Source of the DNA: Onchidella celtica
Lineage: Eukaryota > Mollusca > Gastropoda > Systellommatophora > Onchidiidae
Length of the DNA stretch: 64,000 nt
Reading direction: 5' to 3'
NCBI GenBank assembly: GCA_963931925.1
Contig: OZ007569.1
Coordinates: 72,592,118 to 72,656,117 of the forward strand
A program made the position numbers and the translations under genes. The stretch's first letter is position 1, and each line of letters starts with the position of its first letter. The notes under the pieces are model-generated. The model was not told the origin of the DNA. It did no database searches and worked only from the letters and a program-made list of their open reading frames with translations. Of the stretch, positions 1 to 32,400 are shown in pieces.

Positions 1-1528
1 CTCTGTAGTTACAATGTGGCAGAAAAGCAAACAGTGCATTTCCATCACATTTACAAAACCTTCCAGTGATGGGCAAGTGACAAGAAAAGTGTAGGTCATA
101 TGAAAACGGTAACAGGGAAATGAATAGGGGCTTTTTTGCGTGTGGAACCTTTGCCAAGTGAACAAACAGAAAGGGAAGGGGGAAAAAAAAAAGATGGCAG
201 GAAGAATCAGCTATAATAGATAAATGAGTTACAGAATAATCATATAAATGTGTAGAAACAGATAATCCTGCAGTTAAATAGGAAACGAGTGACAAGGTAG
301 GGTGCTGGTTATAGAGACAATGGTAATCTAATACAGCAGATTGAACTTGGAGCATTGAGAGCGAAGACTAAAGTCGGTTTTCTAAATGTTGCGGTTTCTG
401 GACTGGGTGGCTGGAAGAAAGAATGTGTGGAGAAACGAGAGAAGAGAAGAGAATAGTTTGTGTTTAGACTTGTTTGTCTGTAGAGAAGAAGGAATGAAGG
501 ATGGAATCTGTTCCCACAATGATGGAATCCCGACATTCCTGATGGGGCGAAATTTATTGAAAATTTCAAATTTAGAACACAAAAGTTTGGAATGGCTTAA
601 GGTAACTTTTGAAGTGCATAAAATGGGAGTGGGGGGGGGGGGGGCTTTGCCCCTTTGTACCCCACTGAGGTACTGAGGGAGCTGGTTGCGAAGTCTTCTG
701 TGGGGCATCAACGATCTGCTAAGACTCCAGGATAGAGAGAGAGAGACCCCACTGGGATGCTGTCCCTGATCCCTGCCAGGGACCTAAGGCAGTGGGTCGG
801 GACCTCTGGCCATTGAAGCCTCTGACTACTCTAAGAAAGGTTTCTTTCACTTTTTTTTTCTTGGTTCCATCTCGAGAGGGGAGAGAGATGTAATGAAGTT
901 GGCGGGTGAGTGAGCAAGTGACTACATGTGGAAGTACAGCTAGAAGGTTCTAGAGGATGGAACTATGCATGTTTGTTTCTGTCTGCATGTGTGGCTAGAG
1001 ACACGGGTAGATGGGTGGCTTTGGGGGAACGAGTGAGACACAGAGGAAGAAAGTGACATATTGACCGTCTCATCCAATTCCAAGTGTCTAGACTAGCAGG
1101 AATCTGCGCAGACACACACTGAAGCACACGGTGCTTGGTGTGCAGCCTATACACCCCCGCCCCCCCCCCTTCCCACACACACACATACGACCTGGTCAGG
1201 CAAAGTTAAAGTGTGGCAAAAACAACAATACAATAAATCATAAAAGAATTAGAAAAGAAAGAAGGCCCTCACATATCTACAGAGGAACGCACCTCTGCAG
1301 GTATCTATTCATTTATTAAAATGTAATTAGTTTACCTCTATTGGCTTAATTATGTACCTATTATTTCTTTATTTAGTGATCTCTAATCATTGAGTCAAGC
1401 TCAGGATTAATACATTTCAAATCTCATTTCAATCTGAGCCCTTAAAAAAAAAAACCAAAAAAATGAAAGAAAGGAAAAAAAAGCTGTTACTTCAGCCATC
1501 ATAGACCTTCTTCAGGTTAAGATACCTT
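1..1528. other. Non-coding sequence upstream of the first visible UGP2 exon
   Basis: I find no coding exon here. The stretch has a long G run near 632-645, C runs near 1148-1170, and A-rich sequence around 1441-1485. Near 1503-1520 it carries a motif (agaccttcttcaggttaa) that recurs at 16795-16814. The true first exon of UGP2, with its start codon and promoter, is either here but unrecognised or left of the window. No promoter could be supported. Confidence 0.5.
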
Positions 1529-1768
1529 GGCAGTTGGAAATCCTACTGAGCAGGCCAAACAGGCCGCCGCCCGGGCAAAATTAAAATAAGATTCATCCCT
1601 ACCATTCCCACCACCTCCCTCCCTCATCTCTCTCTCTACCCCCCCCCCCCCCAAACCGATGCTGCACTATGGCGGCGACATGCCTGCTCCAGTTGTAACT
1701 GGGCTGCAATGGCACAAAGGCAAATTTCCCAAATGGGATTAAAGAGTTATACAAATACAAATACAACT
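1529..1768 (+). repeat. 5'-truncated copy of a tRNA-derived SINE
   Basis: This matches the 3' two thirds of the fuller SINE at 43053-43483. Shared blocks are cttggcagttggaaat, gcccgggcaaaatta, attcatccctaccattcc, a long C run, and gctgcaatggcacaaagg followed by caaatgggattaaag. The tRNA-like head is absent, which suggests 5' truncation. It ends in an A/T-rich tail (tacaaatacaaatac). Confidence 0.8.
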
Positions 1769-1926
1769 AGTACAATTGAAACCATATTAGAAAAAAACAG
1801 CCATTTTAGCTTTTAGGGCTCTTTATGTGACCTCACCGGTTTTCAGTGGTTTTTGATAATAGTCTGGTCAGGCAGCCATTCATTGATAGACACTGGGCTG
1901 ATTTTGGTTTTGTGATCTGTCCACAG

Positions 1927-21688
<19,762 letters not shown>

Positions 21689-24600
21689 GAGCAAATCTCA
21701 GCTTAGCATTTTCTGACCATCAATCAGTTTCATCGCCATAGAGATGTCATGCAATACTAGGGTATCTTGTGACTGCAAGTTGGCCATGTAGTTTTGGGGG
21801 AGTTGAGAGGTGATAAAAGATAGTCACACTCACTTCGTGCATGCCAATGAAAATTTGATTCACATCAACTCCCCATAGTGACTTCTCTAACTTGTGATAA
21901 TAGATTTGTAGATTGGCATATAGTGAGACTTTTTAGAGTTAAACATTGTTTTGTGATGCTATTGACATATTTCTGTGTTATCTGTGCTTGATCAGGACCA
22001 AGGATAAAACTGCAATGTTATGCAAAAAAAAAAAAAAAAGCTTCCCATTTTAAGGGCCAAGGAAATTCAAACAAATTTTCTTGCATATACAATGAAGTTT
22101 GTAATTGTTGTTGGGAGACAAAATGTGTGTCCAATCAGTAAAGACACAACAGTAATCTGACATTCTTTCACTACAGCTGTGGCTTTTTCATTATTTAGTC
22201 TTGGTTTGGCCAGCATTTGCAGTTTGTTCAAAATCTGTGAAAGGAATTTGAAAGAAAATCACAATGACCTGGGTTGTTGTTTTTTTTCTGACTCTAAATT
22301 CTGATTGTGTGGTTTTCTCCTCATGTCTTAATCCTGTCTGGGGAGGTGGGGGTTTGTGATCAGTCTAGGCATGTGCATGTGCAGGCTAGTTAAAGCAGGA
22401 ATAGTATATGTGTGTGGGTGTTCTCTGTGAAGTTGTGGAAAATTGAGAGTGGATGGATTTAGCCATTAGTCTGTCATGTGATCCCCCATGCAATCAAGGG
22501 GAGGACTTTCAAATGGGTCTCATGGCCAGATTTTCAAGTAGTAATGAAATATTCGAAACTACAGGGGCAGATGGGTCCTTATTGGACTGAGTGGCCATGT
22601 GGAGGGGCTTGCAGGAGTAGTGGTGAAGGGTGGCGAGTTAATCCTCTACGAGGATGTTCTGATAGTTACCGTGTGGCTCTGCGATTAACTGCTGAGTACA
22701 TTAAAAAATGCAATCTGGCATAAGAGGCATTTGAAGTTTTTCCTGATCACTATTAAGTGTTGCTAGTGTTGAAACTGACAGTTCAGGTTGTTACCAGATA
22801 CTTGTTATTGTTGTGATGTTTTACTTCATTATGTCAGCTGTTCCCTTTTCATCATTTTCTGCCATAACCAGTAGCCAGTCAGACATAAATATCAGGGATC
22901 AGTACAGGTGATGGGGTGAAAGAGAATAGTCTAGCATTTAATAACTGTCATGTACGAATGTAAAATTTGTCCCATCTGTTGTGGTTGTTTTTTTTGTAGT
23001 CTTAACTTTGGTATGTAAAAGAGCTGGTTTTTACTGAGAATAGTTGAAATAGATTTGCACAGATTTTTCTCTCAAAGGTCTGGTTTTTAGTATGATTTCC
23101 ATTAGTTCACATTTAATTTTATATGTACTGCTACCAATTCATAACATTATGAGCATAGTAGGGACCATTTTAATCACCAATCTGCTTACCTGGTGGACTG
23201 GTTTATCATTAGATATAAGCTACTGCAATGGCTGAGGACTTGTGACCAGGATATGCTGATAGTGATATGAAGCCCACTTGCCAACTCTCCCTTATTTCAT
23301 AGGACTGGCTAGTATTTGGGTGTTGAGAAGCACGTGAAAAATATTTTTTTTATAACAAAAGAGTTGCACTGTTTTGTATTTGTGTTCTTTTTTCTGTGGA
23401 AATCTTCAGCTACTGCTAGTTTTAGTTTGCCTTTATAGGGCATGGGCTTACAAACCCCTTGAAGTTGTCATTTAGAGTTGGCAGGTCTGACAGAGCTGAA
23501 ATATGTGCCTGACTACAGGCAGGAGAAGCAGAGCAATCTTTAACCCTTTTGCTGCCACAAGGCCGATGTATCAGCTCGTCATATAATGCAGAAGACCCCT
23601 GCGCGGCCAATATATCAGCCCTACCATTCCATGCTAAAACTGCCGCAAGGCTGATACATCGGCGTCAACATTGTTCCAGCATGTTTTACACTACTAATTT
23701 TACTACTTCCTGCTGTCTTTCTACTCGATAATCCATCATTCTGGCAGTCTAAAGGAAGGAAGGGCTGCTTGGCAGCCATGGGCTAAGGTCAAAGTTTGAT
23801 CCTGGGTATGAAAAATTGAAACTGTAGCCCTGTTGTAATGTTTCACAGTGCTCTTTAGTCCTTTACAGCACAGTTCAGGGGAGTTGGGAAGCTTTCTATT
23901 TAGTTTGGTTTACATGGACCTTGATGGTCGTCATGGTATGGAAGAGCTTGAGAGGATTTATTCTCAGCTATCTAGAGTATCTTTGAGTTCATCTTTACCA
24001 TAAACTTTTGATTTTTGCCTGGTTTTCAATGTCTCACCAAATCCTTGTCCAGCTTGATATTAATATTATACATGTAAATCCTAATTTCCTTGTGTCAGAG
24101 AATACCAGAGAGACAGTGTCCTTCAACAGTAAATTTTGTAGTTTGGAAAAACACTTTTCTGTTTTGATATCTAGGTCAGAGGACACCTTTTTTTTTTTTT
24201 TTCATCAAACTAAAAATTTGGTATACATTTACTGTCTTTGTACTAGTGAATGCTGTGAAAGGATGTTATAATTGTGTCTGTCAGGTCAAGGGTACATTTT
24301 GTCCCAAAGTTTTAGGATTCTGGGTTTTGTCATCATATTTTGTATCAGAAAAAATTTTTACATCCAGTGCTGTCCTTATATCTTTGCTGTGGGCTTTCAC
24401 ACGACATCACTTACTGCGCACTGACATAGACTTTGCTGAACAAGACAGGAGATGAGTGTTTTCATTAGTTGTAGGGCATTTTTTTTTTTCTTCATATGCT
24501 GGATTGTATAACTGGCAAGTGTGTATGTGACTAAGGTACAATGGTGAGTGGTCAAACTACAACCTAAAATAAAAATACATGTACAATCTTCAGTTTTCTG

Positions 24601-27600
24601 GTCTTTAGTATTCATCATTTCACCTACACAGAAATTCATTTGACTTTGATTAATTTTGGTTTGTTGGTTCATCCATGTTTTGTCAAGTTTATTTTACTTT
24701 GAAACGCACTTTTACCTTGCACCATTGAGTGGTGTGGATGAAATTTTAAGAAAAAAAATTTTGGAGGAATATTTCCAATTTTCTTTGCGATTGATTTACA
24801 ACTTCTACAAGTGTAAGTTTGCTTTCAAGTTCATGATTCTTGAAAAAAAAAAATTCTCTGCTCTTACCATACACTTTTTTTTTTGGTCACTTTTGATCAG
24901 CATAGCCTGTGTGCTGTGGTTCAGTGGCACTTTTTTTTTCTTTTTTTAAAAAACATTGCCTTTGGCTGTGGAAGTGTTTTATGATTTGCTGGCAGAATTT
25001 CAATGGCGTGTGCACTTGGATGGTTGTGTTAAGCACAGTCAGCCTGCCATAGAGTCATTCACTGGATGAATTTTTTTTTTTTTATTATTGTAATGTTATT
25101 ATTTTTTTGCTTCTCATTTTTGTTTGAAAAATCATTGTTTGCATTTATACATGTATTATGTTTGGATATAACTATTTTTATTTCTACCAATTTTAAATCT
25201 AATCCAAGTACATGTATGTTCATTTCATTCTTTTCCTCCTGATAGCATTAGATTTACTTATCAACTATACTTGAGAAGTATTTATTTCTTGGTTGAAAGT
25301 TGCTGGGAAGAAAAGTAAAGCTGTTGGCGATGACTGGTTAGAGGTGATTTTACTACCTCTACAAGTTTTAAAGGTTATTAATGTGTTTGCTTTTTAGCCG
25401 GTCTAGAACATTCTGATTGATCTACAACATGCAATGGAAATTGTGTGACCAAATGTAATCTGGTCTTGTCATATTGTGTCATTTGATTTACTTTTGGTAA
25501 TTGTCACAGAAATAAGAAATAACTTTTTTCTTCAAGCTTGTATACACTTCAGCATGCTGAAGGCAGGAAAACCCCTGCAAACTGTGACAGACTTACGCTC
25601 TTGTGCCATTTTATACTTAAACAGAGGCATGTTTATGAGGAACATTGTAAATATGATGGTTGAACGAGGTTCTTTAAATATATAGAAATGAAATAATGGC
25701 TTTAATTTTCTGTTTGTGATTGACTGGGAACACACACAGTTGATTATTTGATAATGGTTCTGTTGTCAGACATGGGCAGCTCAGCTTTTCAAGGAAATCA
25801 TTGTCCCAGTAGTGCTTTAATCTATTGTCTCCACATCTGTAGGTTTGAGAAAATTCTCTTCTTGTAAACTTTTGTAGTTAAATTTCACGAAGTGTTTAAA
25901 CTTCTTAACAACTTAAAATGTTCTCCAAGAGGGGCTAGATATCTTCAAGAGGTTTATAGGAATGATTGAGCACAGTTTGTGATGCCAATTTCTTGGCCGT
26001 TCCTCAGTTTGTTTTTTTGTTTAAACAAGGGAAAAGGTGGAACAAGAAAAAATCAGTACTGGTGCAATGAAATGTTGCCTGCATTTGTGATTTTTAATTG
26101 TGTTTTTGTTTTTTCTTTCAATTTAACCATAAAACTAACAGACGTCCCACTTATTTTAAACAGATGAAAGTTTTGTGCTGTTCAGACTAATTTTCTGGCA
26201 GGATAAGAATCACCTGTACTGGTGGACTTGTCTATTTACTAACAAATTATATGTATTGTTAAGTGGCCAAAAAAAAGGAAAGAGAAAGAAAAAGTTATGT
26301 TTTTCAAAACCTTGTGAAGAAACAAACAATAAAGAAACCAGCCTGTACAGTCAACTCCAAAAGCATTAAACATGGAAGAAAAAAGAAATAAGTTGTCAGA
26401 CAACGCTTGTGGGTCCTTCGACAGTTAAGAAAAAAAAGTGGCCAGTCAAACAATCCAAGAAAATGAAATTGTGAAACAGCTACATGTACTTAATTGTCAT
26501 CACTACTCCTCTTCTGTCAATGATTTTTCACCATGTTCTAAGCCCAGCTGCGACCCCACAGATTTTGTCTGTCTAAAATATTTTAACAGATTCTATTGAA
26601 CTTCTAAATTCTCTTGTGTCTGCCTGGGGCAATTGTGCCTTCCACAGCAAGACAGCTTCACTTTGTCAGGTTGTACACTCAGTGCCAGGAAATGAACTTT
26701 TGAAGAATACCATTGAAGTAGCCAAGTGCTTCTTTTTTTATGTTTTGACTCGGACAGAATACAGAGCTAGTACATTGTATGTAGTTACAATAATTTAGAT
26801 GTTCTCCCATTTACACTGAAAGGATTTAGACATTTATGCAAAAATGCTACTTGTATTAAGTCGCTGGCACAAATCAGAAGTGAAGTTTTCACAGCACCGA
26901 AAGACAGAATTTGATTTTTATTTTAAATGGGAATGTGAATGTTTTTTCTATGTTCTGTCTCACATAGGATTTTAGTCTTTGCTTCATTTCATGTACAGGA
27001 GGGGATTTTAAATTACATTAATATTTGTTTTTCTTCTCTCAGAATGTCAAGTCTGGTCAAAAAAATTTTCACGTAGTTTCGTTGTCCATCTTACATGCCA
27101 GCATATCAACAATTTCCCATGTTACAGGAGAGCATTTCAGTGTTTTGGTGACAGTGGCATTCCACGTCTGGCCGAGCACTTTTTGGGGTTATGCACCATA
27201 CGGTACTCCGCATTTGTAAACAAAGATCACCTTACTACACAACAGCTGTCCAAACTAGACACTTATCGCACATGTGGCATCGCTGGACACACAAGGACAA
27301 AGGAAGCTTTACCAAGAATTCTATTTTTAAGGTTGAGCCTCACAGGATGTTCAAATTTCCATTTTCGTGGTCAAGGGATGCCCTTGCAACGTCACATCAC
27401 AGGCTGCGTTGTACCGGCTATCTTTGGGGACAAGTGCGACACAGTGTGCGTTGTATCGCAGGGAAAGAGTTAAAGATATCAGTGCGCTACATTTGTGAAA
27501 ATCTAAATCTCACCATGAGCAATGATCGGTAATTGTAACTTAAAACCACCTAAATCATGGATACACCAGCACTTCAGATGGACAACAAATTGAAAGGGTA

Positions 27601-27990
27601 AGATCAGTACCATGTCAGAGTCCATCTGCACTCCAAAATAAACTGTATAGTTGAGCTGTATGGTAAAGATCAGTGCATGTACTGTCTCTTGTGCAAAAAC
27701 TCATTCCCTACAGTGACTTTTGTGGGTGTGGACGGGAACTCTCAAGGCTATCCAGTTTGAAATTTAGACATTCATGGATGTTTTTTTTTTCACTCAGTAT
27801 AAACACAAGACATAATACATTAGACGTTAAACTTAAAGTAAAGGAAAATCGGTGAAATTGGTAGGGATTCAGTATTTTGAGAAGTTGTCTTAGACATTAG
27901 TGTTGGAATATCAGTGTCTACTCAAGTCAAGCTGAATATTCAGCTTTCTGTAGCGAAGCGAAAACCCACAAGCTGAATATTCAGCTTACC
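21689..27990. other. Intergenic sequence after UGP2, including its 3' UTR
   Basis: No further coding exon is recognised. The UGP2 3' UTR must start here, but no polyadenylation site could be singled out. The region is very T-rich, with runs at 24190-24203, 24480-24490 and 25068-25084. It includes A-rich repeat R4 (26265-26480) and a weak R1-like tract near 27100-27530. I see no RNA gene. Confidence 0.5.
23540..23780. repeat. Degenerate inverted-end repeat R5, copy 1
   Basis: Opens with aacccttttgctgccacaag and closes with ggctgcttggcagccatggg. The middle tracts (ccagcatgttttacactact, tcgataatccatcattctgg) resemble 56878-57060, which closes with ttggcagcaaaagagttaa. Confidence 0.5.
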
Positions 27991-27995
27991 ATAGC
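27991..27995. repeat. Target-site duplication (atagc), left
   Basis: Matches atagc at 35557-35561 on the far side of the retrotransposon. Confidence 0.9.
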
Positions 27996-29378
27996 TGTGA
28001 TGTTTCCACTTTCTCTCACTAACTTTCTTCTGACACCAGCCGTGATGGGCACGGCACAAACACACTAAATAATCGACTATCTCTCTTCTATAAGTTATAA
28101 CAAACGATATCTGTATTGCTTACATCTTTACAATAATTATTAATTCATTCAATAATAATAGGAACATAGGTCATACAATTTCATGTGAATTTCGATGGAA
28201 TGAAGTTGATGCAAATCAGTACATGCTAATTAAATGGCTTCGTAATATTCAATCTCTAGCACATTTTATAAAACACATGGGAACATTCAGCATAAGGAAA
28301 CCTCTCCTTTAGGGGTGTATGGCGCTATCTGGGCACTGGTTCTTCCTCTCTACCCTGGCTTGACTGCGCAGTTAGATCAACAGGTATCGGCAGGTACCAA
28401 TAGGTCGGGAAGCCAAGAAGCCACGATGTCGTTAATCAAAGTACAAGAAGTTGAGAAGCCAAGAAGGTGTTGTTCTTCCTCCTCTGTAGAAAAACAATCG
28501 CAAAGTCCTAATCTACTGCTGGAAGGCATGACTTCCATACTTACTCCATGACGGATATTCATCATTAACACTTTTAACCGCTGACACTGTTATAAGTCAG
28601 GCTGCAAGCTCCCATACTCCATAGGCTCCCATATAGGCAATAGAATAAACGATCAATACAGTTTTAATGATATTTACACGTTCCCCACGAAGAATAACGC
28701 TCTCTCTAACGGACCCCATCCTATAAGGTTTCGTAACATATATATAACGGCGTTTCCGTGACTCTCTCAGAGGCAGCAGTTATACCAAAGTAAACCCACT
28801 AGATTTAGGTTCTACAATCATGAACATTAAGTAAAATACACATACATCGTACAATTAACTTACCACTCAGCAACAGCCCAAATGCCGACAAGATACCAAA
28901 GATACCACGCTCTGACAAAGGATGTTTGCGGGTTCCCTGACCTTCCCCACTCACAAGACTAGTACAAAGTTACAGTTGCAGTTGTGGTCTCCTCTTCGGC
29001 ACGAAGCTGGTGAGTGCTCTCAGCGGTCTGAAGTTGGAAGGAGCGTTCGGAGATTTATACCCAGTCAGGTAGCGTCCCAAGACGCCCACCGAGTGTGCAT
29101 TAGTTATCCTAATAGCCACCCCCGTCGGCTCCACGTCAAATACTATTGAAACAGCTCTACCCCCCAAGCAATTCCCAGGTGATCTGATCGACAAGTGCGG
29201 CGGTCAAGTAAACACTACCCTTTTCGGGTGTCAAAGCGCTTCAGTTGCATCCCATACTTTCCCCCTCTGGCCTACAATGACTCTGTCTCCCCGCCGTTAA
29301 CTATCTTCCCACGCTAGTTATAGGCACAATATTATTATAACTACTAGTTATACCTTGCCAATCTATCACCCTGTTACA
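27996..29378 (-). repeat. 3' LTR of the Gmr1-like element (1383 bp)
   Basis: This is the downstream LTR in the direction of transcription. It equals the other LTR in length and I see only four differences: two near 28126-28128, one in gaggcagcag near 28777, and one in gcgttcggaga near 29049. Short plus-strand frames here are shared by both LTRs and are not genes. Confidence 0.95.
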
Positions 29379-29393
29379 ATCGCCCCCACTTAA
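29379..29393 (-). other. Polypurine tract of the retrotransposon
   Basis: On the minus strand ttaagtgggggcgat lies directly before the 3' LTR. This is the position and composition expected of the plus-strand priming site. Confidence 0.75.
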
Positions 29394-29462
29394 GTCGATT
29401 TTCCCTGGCAAAATCGGCTAATAAAATTATTAATCTACTGGTAATCTAGATAGAGTGTCGGC

Positions 29463-32400
29463 CTATAGAGCGTCTCGCCCCCTGATGTTGCTGACTCGAA
29501 AGTTATATGGTTGCAGCGCCAGGTTCCATCTAGTTACCCTCGCGTTCTTCTGGTCTTTAGTTCGCATCCAAGTTAGAGGTCGGTGGTCCGTCTCCAACAC
29601 GAAGTTTCTCCCATACAGATACGCCTGCAACTTACCAACGGCGAAAACTATGGCCAGGCATTCCTTTTCAATTGTTGAGTAGTTCTTTTTCGCGGGTTTC
29701 AACTTTCTGCTAACATATACAACTGGATACTTCGTACCCTCGTCTTCTTGAAGTAGGCAGCCACTCACTCCAAGGTTAGATGCGTCTGTCTGGAGAATCA
29801 GTTCCTTGTTCCAGTCTGGCATCCGTAGTATCGGCTCGGAACTCAAACAAATTTTTAGGGCATTGAACGCGTTCTCCTGCGCGTGTCCCCACGCGAACTT
29901 TGTGCCCTGGGACTTCCTTGTGAGGTCTGACAACGGCGCCGAGATTGCACTGTAATTTGGTACAAACTTCCGATAGTACCCCGTTAGCCCCAGGAAACTC
30001 CTCACTTGTGTCTTGGTCGTCGGTCGGTCACAGTCGACAATGGCTCGCACCTTACTCTCCTGCGGTCTTACAGTCCCCTGTCCCAGCTTATGGCCTAAGT
30101 ACTCGACTTCTGTCATCCCTATTAGCGTCTTGGTAGGTCTAGCTTTTAAATTTGCCCGTCTCAGTCGCTCGAAGACATTCCGACAACGTTCCAAGTGGTC
30201 AGGCCAATTTGCACTGTGTATAAGACAGTCGTCTACAAATGCATCTACCCCTTCGCCAGCATCTTTTAATACTTTCCTCATGAGCCTGTTAAATGTGGCG
30301 GGGGATCCCTTCAACCCGAACGGCATGACCCTGTACTGGTATAGCCCAAACGGTGTGGCGAACGCCGTCAGGTGTTTATCTTCCTCGGCCATCGGAACTT
30401 GATAAAAGCCCTTTGTCAAGTCCAGCTTGGTGAAATATTTTGCCTCCGCTAGATTGGAAATAATGGCTTCTACCTCAGGCATCGGTTCGGCGTCATCGGC
30501 AGTCACAACATTTAGCCGCCTGTAGTCGTTGCAGAAACGATGTTGACCATCGGGCTTCTTAACTAATACAATTGGACTATTGTACGGGGACTCGGACGGT
30601 TCGATGATTCTGGCCGCAAGCATCTTGCCTACCTCAGCATTGACAGCTTCTCTAGTTGAGTACGGTAGTTGGTAGGGTCTTACCTTCACAGGTTTTTGAT
30701 CTAGCAATGGGATTTTGTGCTTGATCAGGTCAGTGAGCCCCGGTACATCGGTAAATATATCTTTGTATTCTCCCATGAGCTCTTGCATCTGTTCTCTCTG
30801 ATCCTGATCTAGCGTGTCCCCTAACTGTACATCCCTGTAGGTTTCGGTCTGTTCTAGCCTAGGCATGACTGTCTCCAGAGGCATCGAAGTCGTTTCCTCT
30901 CCTTCATCGGTCTCGTCAATTATAGCTGCAGCTATTGCCTCTGTGTTTTCCTGTTCGTCTTCCCTCTCAATATACTTCTTCAGCATATTCGCGTGATACA
31001 GTCGTCTCTTCCCCTTGACGTTCACCATGTAGTTCACTGACCCTCTCTGCTCTTCTACTTTGTAAGGCCCTTTCCAAGTCATCTGTAGTTTCGATCCGTC
31101 ACTTGGGAGAAGTATGAGGACGGAATCGCCCACTTGGAATTTCCTCTGTTTGGCCCCCCTATCGTAGTATTTCTTCTGCCTGTGTTTTTCGACGCTGCTG
31201 TTCTCGGCTACGACTTTCATGGCATCCTCCAATCGTTCCCTCATATCTACCATGTATTCGTACGATGACCTCGTTTCTGACTCCGCTTCCCCAGTCCACA
31301 GATTCTTCAGTATTGCAAGTGGTCCTCTCACAGGGTGACCGAACACTAGTTCAAACGGCGAAAAACCTGTACTGGCCTGTGGGGTTTCGCGATACGCGAA
31401 CAGCAGTGGACACAACATTCTGTCCCAGTCCTTGGGTCTGTCATGAGCTACTCGGCGAAGCATATTCTTCAGCACTCCGTTAAATCTTTCACACAGACCA
31501 TTGGCCATCGCGTGGTAGGGCGAGCAGAATATCTGTTTCGTTTTGAGAAGTGCACTGACCTCTCTCATCAGCTCACCGGTAAACTGTGATCCCCTATCTG
31601 AAACTATTTCCTTTGGTATGCCTAACCGAGAAAATATTTCCATTAACGCTTCACTGACCTGCTCAGCTGATATCCCCCTTAAGGCTACGGCATCCGGGAA
31701 ACGCGTGGCATAATCTACTAGCGTCAAAATATAACGCGATCTCCCATGTTCCGTACGCGGAAGTGGACCAACCAAATCTATGGCGACGCGCGAAAAGGGC
31801 GTGTCGATCAGGGGTGTCGGCACTAGGGGTACCATTGTCACCCTACCTTTATTGGATGTCCTTTGACACGCGTCACACGATCGACAGAAACGACCTACGT
31901 CCGCACCTATCCCAGGCCAAAAGAACGACTGCATTATTCTGTCCTGTGTGCGCGAAATTCCTAAGTGTCCCCCGAACACTCCTTCGTGAGCTATCTTCGT
32001 CAGCTCACTTCGGTACTGCTTAGGTACCAACAACTGCTCCACATCAGCACGTCCAGCCCCGGCCTTCTTTACCCGATAGTAAATTCCCTTACTCTCCTTT
32101 ATGTGAGTACCTACCTCAGCCGATTGCTCCAACGTGGCTCTCTCCCTTAAAACTCTCAAAGTTTCGTCCTCTCTCTGGGCCCGGGCTATCTCACCTGGTG
32201 TGAGTTCCCCTATCTTGGCCCCTACCCTTACCTCCTCCGTTGAGTTGCCCTTGGCCTCCTCATTATCTGTGGTCTGACTCACTTTCGCACTCGCATTCTC
32301 ACACTCATGCTCTTCCTTGTCAATCTCCACCTTGCGAGATCGCGTGAGTACCACACTTATCTTCTCAAGAGACGCCCCCTTTATGTTTCCTATAATCAAA

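Noticed and set aside
1846..1926. Extension of the first visible UGP2 exon upstream
   Set aside because: The frame is open but begins without an ATG and encodes nothing like UGP2; the acceptor at 1926 is better.
28315..29149. Short plus-strand proteins of 75-78 codons in the LTRs
   Set aside because: Identical frames recur in the other LTR, run opposite to gag-pol, and resemble no known accessory protein.
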